Shown here: positions 24,994 through 35,794 of the stretch, in pieces
Numbering within the stretch: position 1 is the stretch's first letter
How the letters are laid out: every line of letters starts with the position of its first letter
Assembly: GCA_008638375.1 (NCBI GenBank)
Contig: CM018035.1
Coordinates: forward strand, 36,946,824 to 37,010,823
DNA length: 64,000 nucleotides
DNA from: Nyssa sinensis
Lineage: Eukaryota; Streptophyta; Magnoliopsida; Cornales; Nyssaceae
Direction of reading: 5' to 3'
Made by a program: the position numbers and the translations under genes
The notes under the pieces: generated by a model
Seen by the model: only the letters and a program-made list of their open reading frames with translations
Told to the model about the DNA's origin: nothing
The model's database searches: none

Positions 24994-25640
24994 TCTTGCA
25001 TGGGCTGCAAGGTTTTTAGGGTCTGTACATTGAGATGGACCAAACCTATAACACTTGCATGGGCTGCAAGGTTTTTAGAGGTCTGTACATTGAAATGGAC
25101 CAGACCTGTAACACTTGCATGGGCTGCAAGGTTTTTAGGGGTCTGCACATTGAGATAGACCAGACCTATAACACTTGCATGGGCTGCAAGGTTTTTAACG
25201 GTCTGCACATTAAGATGGACCAGACCTGTAACACTTGCATGAGCTGCAAGGTTTTTAGGGGTTTGTATATTAAGATGGACTAGACCTGTAACACTTGCAT
25301 GGGCTGCAAGATTTTTAGGGGTCTGAATATTAAGATGGACCAGACTTATAACACTTGCATAGGCTGCAAGGTTTTTAGGGGTCTGAATATTAAGATGGAC
25401 CAAACCTATAACACTTGCATGGGCTGCAAGGTTTTTAGGGGTCTGTACATTGAGATGGACCAGACCTGTAACATTTGCATAGGTTGTAAGGTTTTTAGGG
25501 GTCTGTATATTAAGATGGACCAGATCTGTAACACTTGCATAGGCTACAAGGTTTTTAGGGGTTTGAATATTAAGATGGACTAGACCTGTAACACTTGCAT
25601 GGGCTGCAAGGTTTTTAAGGGTCTGTACATTGAGATGGAA
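24994..25640 (-). repeat. Tandem array, 60-bp unit, about 10.8 copies (Tat 3'UTR)
   Basis: The unit contains GGTCTGTACATTGAGATGGA, then CCAGACCTGTAACACTTGCA, then TGGGCTGCAAGGTTTTTAGG. Copies differ at a few positions (TTGAGATGG versus TTAAGATGG). Because 60 is a multiple of three, both strands show open frames of repeated 20-residue blocks; I do not regard these as genes. Tat/Ogre 3'UTRs are known to hold such arrays between pol and the 3' LTR. Confidence 0.95.
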
Positions 25641-25673
25641 ATACCCGGTGGAGACGAAGAAAAGAAAAGATCT

Positions 25674-26757
25674 TTATTGATAATACTTCTGTAAGTGTTT
25701 TACATTCCAGGGCTTAGGCACAAGTTTCCCAGATATGTCTTCCAAACAGTATGCGGTAGGTCTGACAATTTTCGTTACTCGGTATAGGCCTTCCTAGTTG
25801 GGTGATAGCTTTCCTATGGTAGGATCCTTGGTGTTCGGGAACATTCTTCTTAAGATGAAGTCTCCAACCTGAAAGTTGAAGGGTTTCAACCCTTGTTTCA
25901 AACGGTTGGCTATCCTGTGCTGATTGCCTCCATTCTGATTCTGGTCTGGTCTCGCTTCTCTTTAAGAAGGTCCAGGTTTTCTGCAAGTTTCTTATTATTA
26001 GTTTCTAGGTCGAATGCTTTCGTCCTCAAGGTAGGCATTCTGATCTCAACAGGGATTATTACTTCTGAGCCACAGGCAAGTGAAAATGGAGTTTCAAAAG
26101 TCGGTGTTCTTCTCGTGGTCTTATAGGCCCAGAGCACACCAGGGAATTCTTTAATCCATCTTCCCTTAGCTTCCTCCAACCTTTTCTTAAGACCATCAAG
26201 GATCGTTCAGTTGGTGACTTCCGCTTGACTGTTGGCTTGAGGATGCCCAGGTAAAGCAAAGTGATGACTTATGTGCAGGTTTTTACAAAATTTCTGAAGA
26301 CTTTCCCTGCAAACTGTGTTTCATTATCTGTAATAATAACACGCGGTATGCCGAACCTATAGACAATGTTCTTCCAGGTGAAGTTTTTGACTTCTGTCTC
26401 TATGATATGTGTTAGAGGCTCAGCCTTTGCCCATTTGGAGAAGTAGTCAATGGCAACCAAAAAATATCTCCTATTTGGGGTGGCCTTTGGCAGTGGCCCT
26501 ACGATGTCCATTCCCCATTGAGCAAAGGGCCATGGGCTGGCTATAGGGATGAGCTCATGGTGAGGTTGGTACTGATACGGAGCAAATCTTTGATATTTGT
26601 CACACTTCCGAACGTACTCCTTGGCTTGTTTCAGCATGCTAGGACAATAGTAGCCTTGTGTTAGAGCTCGGTGGGCCAGGGTTCTGCCACCATTTTGGTT
26701 GCCATAGATTTCTTCGTGTATTTCGGCCAAGACATATTGTGACTCTTCTAGGGCCAA
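25674..26757 (-). pseudogene. Tat element 1 pol: integrase region
   Basis: On the minus strand, a zinc-binding segment (HRALTQGYYCPSMLKQAKEY, then CDKYQRFA) leads into the integrase core: GMDIVGPLPKATP carries the first catalytic Asp, LVAIDYFSKWAKAEP follows, and VIITDNETQFAGKVF carries the second Asp. The third acidic residue lies in QAEVTN near 26220. The C-terminal part includes KEFPGVLWAYKTTRRTPT and ends HLQKYYQ with TAA at 25674-25676, a common Tat pol terminus. Defects include frameshifts near 26260 and 25910, the second Cys of the CDKC pair read as Tyr, and NET instead of NGT. It would insert the element's cDNA in an active copy; this one cannot be functional. Confidence 0.85.
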
Positions 26758-27125
26758 GCACTGCTACAATGGGCGAGAGTAAGATCTGCAGTAGAGCTTT
26801 CCATTTACAATCAGCTACCGAGCTGCCCTGATTCGGATTCTTCTCGCCTTGTTCCTATCTTCTGGGAGAAGCCCCCCTTTAATGTATTGAAGGATAGGAG
26901 TCATCCAATTTTGGGTCTGCTCAGTAATTTGGGTTACTTGAACCTCTTCTATGCTTGGCCTCGGCTAGTGAGAGATCTTCAAAGTGGAATCTCCTTCTGT
27001 TTTGAGGTGAGAGGCCATGTTTGCCAATGCATCGACCCTTGAGTTATGACCTTTTTTGATTTTTTGTATAGTGAATCATAGAAGGAGCGCTTTAGTGAAT
27101 TAACCAGCTTTGCGTACCGAAGCAT

Positions 27126-27614
27126 TTAGTCTTCTTTGATGGAAAATTCTCCTTGAACTTGGCTTACTACTAGTTGAGAATCAAAGAAGACCTCAAGGTT
27201 TTGGGCTTTGCATTCAACAACCAACTTCATTCTAAGAATAAGGGCTTCGTATTCAACTTCATTGTTGGAGGCTCTGAATCCCAAACTCACGGCCTTTTCA
27301 GCTATAAGTCCCTCAGGGGATCGTAATACCATGCCTACACTAGAACCTCAGTCTATAGATGATCCAACAGTGTAGAGCTACCATGTAGCCGAGCTCTTAT
27401 AGATCTATGCCTTATTATTCAGTGCTAGGGTGAACTCAGCGACAAAATCGGCCAAGGCTTGTCCTTTAATGGAGGTCTGTGGAATATAGGATATATCAAA
27501 TTCCCCTAATTCCACAGACCATTTGACTAATCGCCCTGAGACTTCAGGCTTCCTTAGGACTGATTTTAGTGGATATGCCATTGGAATTTCTATAGGATGT
27601 GCTTGGAAGTAAGG
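27126..27614 (-). pseudogene. Tat element 1 pol: RNase H regions
   Basis: The segment after RT reads (minus strand) RKPEVSGRLVKWSVELGEFD and later KGQALADFVAEF, the usual link between the gypsy RNase H and the additional RNase H of Tat elements. The second domain follows at 27332-27126: GMVLRSPEGL, EKAVSLGFRASNNEVEYEAL (with the catalytic-type Glu in ASNNEVEYEAL) and FFDSQLVVSQVQGEF (Asp of FDS). Stops and a frame change separate the parts. Two RNase H-like regions are a lineage trait of Tat. Confidence 0.75.
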
Positions 27615-30460
27615 TCAGAGTTTTCGTACAGAAATGATTAGGGCAAAAGCCAGCTTTTCGATCTCGGGGTACATTTTTTTTGCATCTACCAGTGCTTTGC
27701 TCACATAGAATATGGGCTTCTGGACTCCCCTATCTTGTCTAATCAGAGCAGAACTGACTGCATTCTCTGAAGCTGCAAGATAGAAGAGCAGTTTCTCCCC
27801 TTGGATTGGTTTTGATAGGAGCTCGAGGGAAGCCAGGTATTCCTTTAACCCCTGAAAGGCCTTTTCACATTCTTCGGACCATTTTAAGGCTCGGTTACCC
27901 TTTAGAGCTTTGAAAAAGGGTAGGCAACAATCTGTAGATTTGGAGATGAATTTGTTCAAAGCCGCAACTCTCCCATTCAGAGCTTGAATGTCTTTCTTGG
28001 TCTTTGGGGATTCTAGATCGATCAAGGCTTTTATTTGAGCAGGGTCTGCTTCAATACCTCTTTGAGAGACAATGTATCCTAAGAACTTCCCCTTTTGGAA
28101 GCACATCGTTAACAGTCCAAAAAAATTAACCTTACTTCTTAACACAATAAAAGAAAACAAACATAATAGCTAGATGAGTAAGGGTCGAACCCACAGAGAG
28201 TGTTCACAATTTATTTTTTATTTATTCTGACCAATTCTAAACTGGAATTCAATTAATAACAAAACAATAAATAGGGGGGGTTGGAGTTCTGATCAAACTA
28301 AGGGGTTGGAATTCTGATCAAACTAATTATGATTAAAAACTAAATTAATAACAAAAATCAATGAATTAAAACTTCAGTTCTTCGGTTCAATCTTACCCTC
28401 GCAGTTAATGGAACAATCAATCAACTATAACATTATTCCACCCTTCAATGAATCTAATAATCCTAGGTAACATCAAGCTCTACTACTCGAAATTTCCCTT
28501 AATTCCTCACTAATGAAACAAGCTCTTCATTAGATTCTAACCATTAGAGAATTTAAAACAAGTTCTCTAAATTTAATATAATGGCAGCGTTCAATATCAA
28601 GGAAATTAGATTATTCTAAGAAATAATCATACAAGTTCGGACTGTTTTACTTAAATCATGATAATCATAGCAATAAACAAAAGCTTGTCCACAATCATCT
28701 ATCACTATTTGCCACAATTGATTAGGAACCATATCAATTATGTAATATCCTTCCTAGATCTAGCAATTGGTAATAATCTGATCAATTTAATAGGCCTTGA
28801 TTAAATCAATCAAACCAAATAATAATAAAACAATTAAAATAGATTATCATGAATAGATTTCATAAGAAAATGGAGAAATAATGTTACTGATTTGATTCAA
28901 CTATCAAACTGCAATGAAGGTTCCAAATCCCCTTGAACTGAATTGGAAAATCTAGCCTAACATACTTGAATAAGAAAACCCTAATAATTTATTTGTGTTT
29001 CTCTTCCTCTTCTTCGTCCGTCCTTTCATTGCAGCGCCGCACATACTGCCATTTTTTTTCTCCCTCTAGAAACAGCGCCTCACATCTTTTATACCTGCCT
29101 CAAATTTTGACTTCCTTTCCTTTTTTTTCCTTCAGCCATGCGCCCTAGCTTTCCAACCCGGACATCCCTTTAAAGCCCAACATGAAGCCCAGCCCAGATT
29201 TTAGCCAAGCCTCCAAGCTGCTGCTTCTATTCCTCTTTCTTTTTCTTTGGTCAGCCGCCCACTCCTTTTTCTTATATTGTTTCATGCGCCAGGTCCTGGA
29301 CCCACTTTTTTTTTTTGCTTTTCTCTTTCTTTTTTACTTTTTCCTTGCGCAGTCCACTTTCAAAACATATTGACAGAAATCACTAAAATCGTGCTAGAAC
29401 TTGTGAGCTATTCTTCTATCTAATAACGACTGAATCTTGATTTAGGCTCTTGATGAAAGGTGAGCCCTGGATGAGTAGATAAATTTAGGCTTTTGAATCA
29501 CCTGATTTAGACTTTGAAAACTCAAGTTACGACCCACTGAGTTTTACTGGTTCGGATAAGAATCCAACTCTAATCAAGATTCAGATCAGCTTTCCAGGCC
29601 TGACTTTAAACCAATGTTTGGAGGCCCAAAGCTTAAGACGTCCTCTAAAAACTTCATGAAGACCACTTTCTCATTCTGAAACTCTAACGCCATCCAAACC
29701 TCAATTGAAGCTCCATAGATCGAATCTGCCTAAAGCTAAAAATTGCACAATATACTTCATATCTATTCTTTTACCTTCAATGCTTCCCTAATTCAAGAAA
29801 CATATTAATCAGCTCACTTTAAACAGAAAATATGTCATAAAACTAAATATAAAGGAATTAAAAATATTAAATATTATGCTCTTATCACTTTTGTTACCTT
29901 AAAGGTGCACTTCAAGGGATTTAGCTTCATCTTGTGTTGCTTCAAGATGTCAAATGTTTGACCTAAGTGCTGAAGGTGGCTGCTCTTTCGTAGGCTTTTG
30001 AACAGCATGTCATCAATGTAAACCTCCATTGTACTGCCGATCAGAGGACTAAACATCTTGTTGACTAGACACTAATATATTGCCCCAGTGTTTTTCAGTC
30101 CAAACGGCATCACTCTATAGCAGTAGAGACCTCGTTCGGTAATGAAGGTTGTCTTTTCTTAGTCTGGTGAGTACATCTGGATCTGGTTGTATCTAGAGTA
30201 AGCATCCATGAAGCTCATAAGTTCATGCCCTGTCCGTTGCGTTGACTAGTTAGTCAATCCTTGGGAGAGGAAAGCTGTCTTTAGGACAAGCCTTGTTGAG
30301 GTCTGTATAATCAACACAGACTCTTCACTTGCCATTTTTCTTTTTTACCAGAATAGAATTGGCAAGTCATTCTGGATAGAATACCTCTCGTATCATCTTA
30401 GCTTCCAGCAACCTCCGGACTTCCTCGTTAATGATCTGATGGCATTCTGGAACAAGCGTC
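27615..30460 (-). pseudogene. Tat element 1 pol: reverse transcriptase, split by an insertion
   Basis: The upstream part (about 30460-29888) shows LLEAKMIREVFYPEWLA and VKKKNGKWQV, a broken FMDAYSRYNQIQM-type motif, and the catalytic YIDDML in MEVYIDDMLFKS. The downstream part (28096-27615) starts KFLGYIVSQRGIEADP and includes LNGRVAALNKFIS, then the RNase H start FYVSKALVDAKK. The two parts are separated by a 1,791-bp insertion at 28097-29887 flanked by CTTTT; removing it gives an uninterrupted frame between KCTF and FLGY. Several TGG-to-TAG type stops occur (30250-30330). Confidence 0.85.
28097..29887 (-). mobile_element. 1,791-bp insertion in RT, probable solo LTR (TSD CTTTT)
   Basis: On the minus strand it starts TGATAAGAGCATAATATT and ends GATGTGCTTCC. 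CTTTT (plus strand) flanks it at 28092-28096 and 29888-29892, and excision restores the RT frame. The 5-bp duplication and TG start fit an LTR, but the right end is CC, not CA, so the last bases have changed or the family is unusual. A GGTCGAACCCACAGAGAGTG segment lies at 28178-28203. Two small pyrimidine-rich frames (28966-29148, 29182-29373) are not supported as genes. Confidence 0.75.
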
Positions 30461-30472
30461 CACCTCTTCTAT

Positions 30473-31722
30473 CTAACCGGAGGGAAGCATTAAAGGTAAT
30501 CCCGGAGTAACACAAACTCTTTTATCCAATAAAGCTGCCATGTCAGCAGGAGGACTCTTTTTTAGGGAATCCCGGAAGCCCCCCTGATCAAGACCAGAGG
30601 TCAGAGCAGCAACTAAGAAGCTTGGACTGCAATCTGTGATCTTGGTGAGCTCGGCATTAAACCGTGCGATGTACCCCCTGAGAGATTCCCCTTTTGTCTG
30701 CTTTATGTTCAGCAAGAACTCTGGGCCCTTCCTCAACCTTCTACTTGTCATGAACCGGTCAAGGAATCGTCTGCCGAGCTCAAAGAAGCTGGAGACTGAG
30801 CTTGGGGGAAGGTGGTGAAACCACTTCAGGGCAGTCCCTTTAAGGCTGGTGACAAATGTTCGGCACATGAAGACGTCAGTGGCCCCGTGTAATGCCATGG
30901 TGTGCTGATAATAAGAGAAATGGTCCCTTGGGTCACTAGTCCCGTCATAGAGAGTGAACTTTGTTGGGACAACAAATTTCTTTGGTCGCTCCTCGGCCAT
31001 GATAGCGGGGGCGAACGGCGTGGAGAGCCTTCTGAGCAGCCTGGCTAGCTCATCCTGTTGGGAGGGATGCGAACTCCTCTCGCAACGGCAATGTGGTCTA
31101 TAGAGTCTGCGACCTCTTCAACCCTCCGTAGGTCCCTAGGCGGTATTGGTTGTTGCGAGTCTTGCCTCACAACCTCAGCACCCGTGTGGACAGGACAGCC
31201 TTGACTCATGATAGGAAGATGATTTCGGTCTTTATGTGCTGGGGGAATTGGTGTTGCTTGAGGTTAGAACTCTTACGGCACCAGATTTGCCCCTAAAGCC
31301 ACTGGAGTTTGAACCCTTATTGTACTCCGGTAGTGGGCGTCCAGAACAAAGGCTAGTATCCCCCTACCTACAACCGTTGATGGCTGGGGGTCTCCACTAG
31401 CGTGGGTGGTACCTTGGGGATACACCGGTTGTTCCCTGGGAGCCTCTCCATGGGATGCTCTGCCCATGGTTACAGTAGGAGGCTGTGTTCTCTGTTCAGC
31501 TGCATTGAGGGGTGGGTTTGAAGGAATGGTTCCGTGGTTCTGGGTAAGCATCGCCAGAGTTTTGGAAATGGCAAGAAGTTGTTCCTGCATTAGCCCATTC
31601 TGTCGCTTAACTTGGTCGAGCTACTGCTACATGGGATCAGATGATTGTCCCCTCCCTCTTCTGACGAGAGGTCGGTTTGGAAGATTTTGAGCGTTCTTCC
31701 TTGGACGGAGATTAGGAGCCAT
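30473..31722 (-). pseudogene. Tat element 1 gag
   Basis: It starts at ATG 31722 (MAPNLRPRKNAQNLPNR), about 70 bases after the PBS, which is normal for gypsy gag. The N-terminal part has two early TAG stops (near 31625) followed by QEQLLAISKTLAMLTQNHG. The capsid-type core at 31000-30473 shows FTLYDGTSDPRDHFSYYQH, FVTSLKGTALKWFHHLPP and ESLRGYIARFNAELTKI, the retrotransposon gag domain. No zinc knuckle and no protease follow: near 30480 the frame passes within a few codons into RT sequence, so 1 kb or more has been deleted. Confidence 0.85.
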
Positions 31723-31792
31723 GATATTCTGGTAAGAAGGACTATGAGTTCGCTTTCAAAGAAAGGAACTTTACGGTGAGGAAAGATTGTCG

Positions 31793-31810
31793 TTCCCATA
31801 GACAGTGCCA
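31793..31810 (-). promoter_or_regulatory. Tat element 1 primer binding site
   Basis: On the minus strand it reads TGGCACTGTCTATGGGAA, close to the Tat-type TGGCGCCGTCTGTGGGAA. It lies three bases from the LTR end and fixes the minus orientation of the element. Confidence 0.8.
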
Positions 31811-31813
31811 AAC

Positions 31814-32300
31814 TAATGCTGCACTTTTTTGATCAGTGGGCTCCACTCTCCTACGCCTACCCAACAGTCAAAGAAAGAGATCAGAAGGCCACCAGGTTGG
31901 CTTCGGTGGCAGCTGCTCCGATGATAAAGTCAGTAAACTGAATTGAAAGACTGTAATTAAAAGTGATTGAATGAGCATAAATGTAACAACGTACCTTAGG
32001 GTTTTATTTATAGGCTGTGGATTTCTTAAGTTGATTAGGATTTGGAGTCATGAAAGTAAGAATTTGATTGTCAGAGAATAGCAGTTACCAATTGGAACAC
32101 TATGCTCCATGAATAGCAGTTTCCTTGTTGAACGCTGTTTTCTTATCCTTAGCTCGGCAGGGTGCTTAAGGTGGTGATGAGCTCGGAACCTTCTTCTGAA
32201 TAGGTTCAGTGCCTCCCGAGCTGAGAGTGGTCTGAGGGCTGCTCGGTCTTCCGATCTATGAGCTCTGAAGGCCTTGTGCTTAAACCTGCTCTCGATGACA
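31814..32300 (-). mobile_element. Tat element 1, 5' LTR (about 487 bp)
   Basis: The PBS-side end reads TAATGCTGCAC on the plus strand (TG decayed to TA), matching TGATGCTGCA of the second LTR at 32876. The far end is placed at GATGACA (32300) by comparison with the other LTRs; this boundary is approximate. A TATA box CTATAAATA is on the minus strand at 32005-32013, appropriate for transcription toward gag. Confidence 0.65.
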
Positions 32301-32875
32301 TTTGGTTACTCTATAGTCACACGTGTCATATAGAGACTGGTTTGTCATATTGTGGTATACGAGACTCTTATTTTAAATGTGAAGGGATGTTTACTCTGTT
32401 GATCGGGTATTTTTTACCATGAGGATTCAAATGTTATTTGATATATCTATTCTGTTTACAAAAGGCATGATTTATTGCAAGCAGTGATTCAAATGCATTA
32501 AAAATATTTTATTTAATGCCATTACTCAAAAAATGAAAACCATTATTTTAATATGAGATCTCTTCACTCTACTAAGTTAATGTATCATAATGTCACGTGG
32601 TTGTGTATCATTGATGCTTGATTTTAGCATATTACCCACGCTACCTAGTGTTCCGTATTGCACAAAAATCATGTCGACCAATTCTCTATCGTTATGATGA
32701 TAATAGTCGTATCATACCAATTTCGTATCGTTATGACAATAATAGTCGTATCATTGTGGCAATAGTAATGTGCATCTAAACCTCGTGTTTTACTAAAAAA
32801 TATTTATTTTGTATTCTATTTCCAATTTGAGCAATATCATTGAAATAATTGTTGATCAAGAAACTATTTCATAGT
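32301..32875. other. Spacer between Tat element 1 and Tat element 2
   Basis: AT-rich sequence with a short direct repeat around TAATAGTCGTATCAT (32700-32760). No gene is seen. It is probably target DNA lying between two separate insertions. Confidence 0.5.
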
Positions 32876-33399
32876 TGATGCTGCAAAAAACAGCACCGGT
32901 CGATTCGACGATTTAGTAAGAGGGACCTGCAAAAAAGAAAAGGAGGACCCTCTGACGATCAAGTCAGTAAATAGGAAATAACAAATAAATATAAAGAATA
33001 TGTGTAAAAGAATGTGATTGTGTATGTGATTGATTGTCTTTGAGCATGCCTGGCCCCTTTATTTATAGGGTTGAGAGTCATTGATTTTAGCAGTTTCCTA
33101 TATTGAATAGAATTCCCTCCTTGCTTGATAAGGTTAAAAGATATGTGATAATCTTCCTAATTGAGATAGGATTTCTTTCCTATTTAAAAGACTTACGCTC
33201 CAAGATATATTCCTTGTTCTGAGGTCGGAAGTCTATGGAAGACGGTGACCAATTCGGAACTCCTTCTGCTCTAGAGGCAGTGTTTTGGAGGCAGCTCTGA
33301 AGGCAGCTGCTCTGGAGGCGGTGTTCTGGAGGCAGCTGCTCTGGAGGCAGCTACTCTGCTAAGTCTGTTAGCTCTGGCGGCGCATTTTATGGCTCATCA
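32876..33399 (-). mobile_element. Tat element 2, 3' LTR (524 bp)
   Basis: It begins TGATGCTGCA and ends GGCTCATCA on the plus strand, with a minus-strand TATA (CTATAAATAAA) at 33058-33068. A polypurine tract (minus strand) adjoins at 33400-33421, so this is the 3' LTR of a second minus-strand Tat copy whose internal region lies to the right. It is flanked on the left by ATAGT. Confidence 0.75.
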
Positions 33400-33421
33400 G
33401 TTACTCCCCCCCTCCCCTCCG
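33400..33421 (-). promoter_or_regulatory. Polypurine tract of Tat element 2
   Basis: On the minus strand it reads GGAGGGGAGGGGGGGAGTAA and then meets the LTR start TGATGAGCC. It resembles GGGGGGGAGTAGT before the LTR at 40746. Confidence 0.8.
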
Positions 33422-33544
33422 AGCCTCAGTTCTGTGAGATTCGTGCAGAGTTGAGGTTAGGATTTTTGAAGGGTCACGCGTACTTGATGATTTATAATAT
33501 ACTATCCTGCAACACTTGGAAATAAAACAAGGTTTTTATAAAGG

Positions 33545-34080
33545 TCGGTAGGGTGAGAAAAATGGACCAAACCTGAGGGTCAGTACATTTAGATGAACCT
33601 AAGCCTACAACACTTGTAATGGATACAAGGCTTTAGGGGTTAATAAGATGGACCAGAATTAGGGGTCTGTGCATTAAAATGGACCAGACCTGAGGGTCTG
33701 TGCATTAAGATGGACCAGACCTAGGTGTTTGTGCATTAAGATGGACCAGACCTGGGGGTCTGTGCATTAAGATGGACCAGACCTGAGGGTCTATGTATTA
33801 AGATGGACCAGACCTAAGTCTGTGCATTAAGATGGACCAGACCTGAGTGTTTAGTGCATTAAGATGGACCAAACCTGAGTCGGTGCATTAAGATGGAACA
33901 GACCTGAGTCTATGCATTAAGATGGACCAGACCTGAGTTAGTGCATTAAGATGGACCAGACTTGAGTCTGTACATTACGATGGACCAGACTTGAGGGTCT
34001 GTGCATTAAGATGGACCAGACCTAGGGATCTGTGCATTAAGATGGACCAAACCTGAGGGTCTGTGCATTAATGACTAGAC
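33545..34080 (-). repeat. Tandem array, about 31-bp unit (3'UTR of Tat element 2)
   Basis: About 15 degenerate units of GTCTGTGCATTAAGATGGAC followed by CAGACCTGAGG. One longer unit at the left side (about 33575-33640) matches the 60-bp unit of the array at 24994-25640, so the short unit is about half of the longer one without the CTTGCATGGGCTGCAAGG part. Confidence 0.9.
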
Positions 34081-34084
34081 TGAT

Positions 34085-34983
34085 AAAAGTACTACCAATG
34101 ATGCCTATACCTTTTTTGTCAATTGGCTTGAGAGGTTCCCTTTTGACGAGGTTCGCATTTGAAGAAGGTGTTTTTGTGCAAACTGCAGCAATAACCTCGC
34201 ATACCTCCTCAAGATTCAAATGCCAAGGCTGTTGCTCACTGCAGTGATGATACTGGAAGAGTGGTTGAGCACGTGGACAGAGGGTGCTCAAAAGAGAATC
34301 TTCCCAATTTTGTTGAGGGCCTGGCTTAGTGCGTTTAGATGCTGTTATTGCTCATATGTTGTCCATAGTTGAAAGTCATTGGAGATGCATAAGATGGATA
34401 CGTGCTTGAGAAATCACTCCAACGGAGAAGAATATCCTCATAACTGCAGCTTCTAGTACCAACCCATCGCTTGGTTGTACTGCAAAAGGGGCCTTAAGCT
34501 ACTGAGGTGTAGGTCGCGGCTGAACTATTCTACCAGCCCCACCATATCCATAATGTAGCTATCTTCCTTGAATCTTTCTGGTACAGGGGAAAGGGCTCTG
34601 GGTCTCAGGAAACCTCCATTCTCCTCATTCGTTTTCCTCAAATCTGGCACGACACCCAAGCCGGATTGGGCAAGGGTCTCTGCCATGACACAAAGGAGAT
34701 GAGGCATCCCACCTTCGTCTTCATCACCAATGCTCCAGGCCTCGGTTGAATCAAGGAGGGTCCACCTCCAATCGGTGAAATCTCGATCAGATGCTAAGAT
34801 GGACAAGAAGATCTTCACCTCCTCTAATCCTTCCTTGGAGACTGAATCAAAGGGAAGGATAAAATTCGGCCACAGTTTGATCATTCCAAACTCGGACTGA
34901 AAATCGTCAATCATCTTCAAACAAACAGCATCTTCTAAGGACATTTGATTCCCTCCAACGAGAAAACAATTTGGAAGCAACAA
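34085..34983 (-). pseudogene. Decayed minus-strand reading frame next to the Tat 2 array, unknown product
   Basis: An intact 152-codon frame runs from 34983 to 34525. A likely start is MSLEDAVCLKMIDDF, the second Met. It contains FGMIKLWPNFILPFD, ILASDRDFTDWRWTLLDSTE and PRALSPVPERFKEDS. In the same frame, readable protein continues to about 34090 with several stops, mainly TGG-to-TAG or TGA type (LQYNQAMGWY, HVLNHSSSIITAVS). A minus-strand TATA-like TATATATAGAGAGG lies at 35015-35028, about 35 bp upstream of the ATG. I do not recognise the protein. It lies where Tat elements often carry an accessory reading frame between pol and the 3' LTR, so a Tat accessory gene is plausible. Confidence 0.45.
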
Positions 34984-35125
34984 GCAAAGGAATTAGGGCG
35001 CAACAGCATGCCCCTCTCTATATATATAGACCCTTGAAGTCCAAAAGCCATCCAACTGGACCGTCGCAATGGTTAAAGGAAAGGTTGGCCTCGAAAACCT
35101 AAAAGACAGCTGTATAAATGAATGA

Positions 35126-35752
35126 TGTGATATCCCGACCCGGGATATGACACGTGTACCTGAGGTAAGTCGGTCAAATAGTGTAACTCAAACTATTAAA
35201 TGTGTATATCATGGTATTTCATGGAAATGAATGACTGAAAACTGTAAATGATTGAAATGTATAACCAGTGCCTGGGCAACACTTGAGCACCCCAAGATAT
35301 CGCATCGTAATGCGTGCACGCACTGTATTTCCATGCACGACCATATTTCGCTATACATGTAGTACATTCAAAATCAGTGTATGCATGCGCTATTATAAAT
35401 GAATTTATATGCAAGACTATGGATATATTTAATGTATAAAAATATGTATTTTATTTGTGTATAAAATACATATAGTATAAATATATGTATGAATATTGTG
35501 TAGTATATATTTATGTATATTACATAAAAATAAAATGAAAAGGAAAAAGGGAAAAGGGAATGCATGTGGGCTGGTGACCAGTGAGTATGTCACTGTGTGT
35601 GTGTGTGTGCTGTGCGGCTGAGAGGAAAGCACCAAGGCCACCGACCTTGGTGCAAGTGGATTGTATACATACATATATATATATATATAGCAAGCATGGT
35701 ACGTGGATGGTAAGGGTTTAAGGGGCGGTTCTCTACAGTCAAGACTGACTGC

Positions 35753-35794
<42 letters not shown>

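Larger units (their letters stand above)
24994..32300 (-). mobile_element. Ty3/gypsy Tat-type element 1 (truncated at its 3' side)
   Basis: In minus-strand order it has 5' LTR (32300-31814), PBS, gag, a gag-RT junction lacking protease, RT, RNase H regions, integrase, pol stop at 25674, and a 3'UTR tandem array ending abruptly at 24994. The PBS sequence, the second RNase H-like region between RT and integrase, and the arrayed 3'UTR together indicate the Tat lineage. The 3' LTR is missing; element E abuts the array directly. It carries many stops, one 1.79-kb insertion in RT, and loss of the protease region, so it is inactive. Confidence 0.85.

Noticed and set aside
24981..25583. Long open frames with repeated 20-residue blocks on both strands
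   Set aside because: They follow from a 60-bp tandem unit that is a multiple of three; no start context, no family, and both strands are open equally.
33545..34080. CRISPR-like regular repeats
   Set aside because: Units are adjacent tandem copies without unique spacers, in plant retrotransposon sequence.
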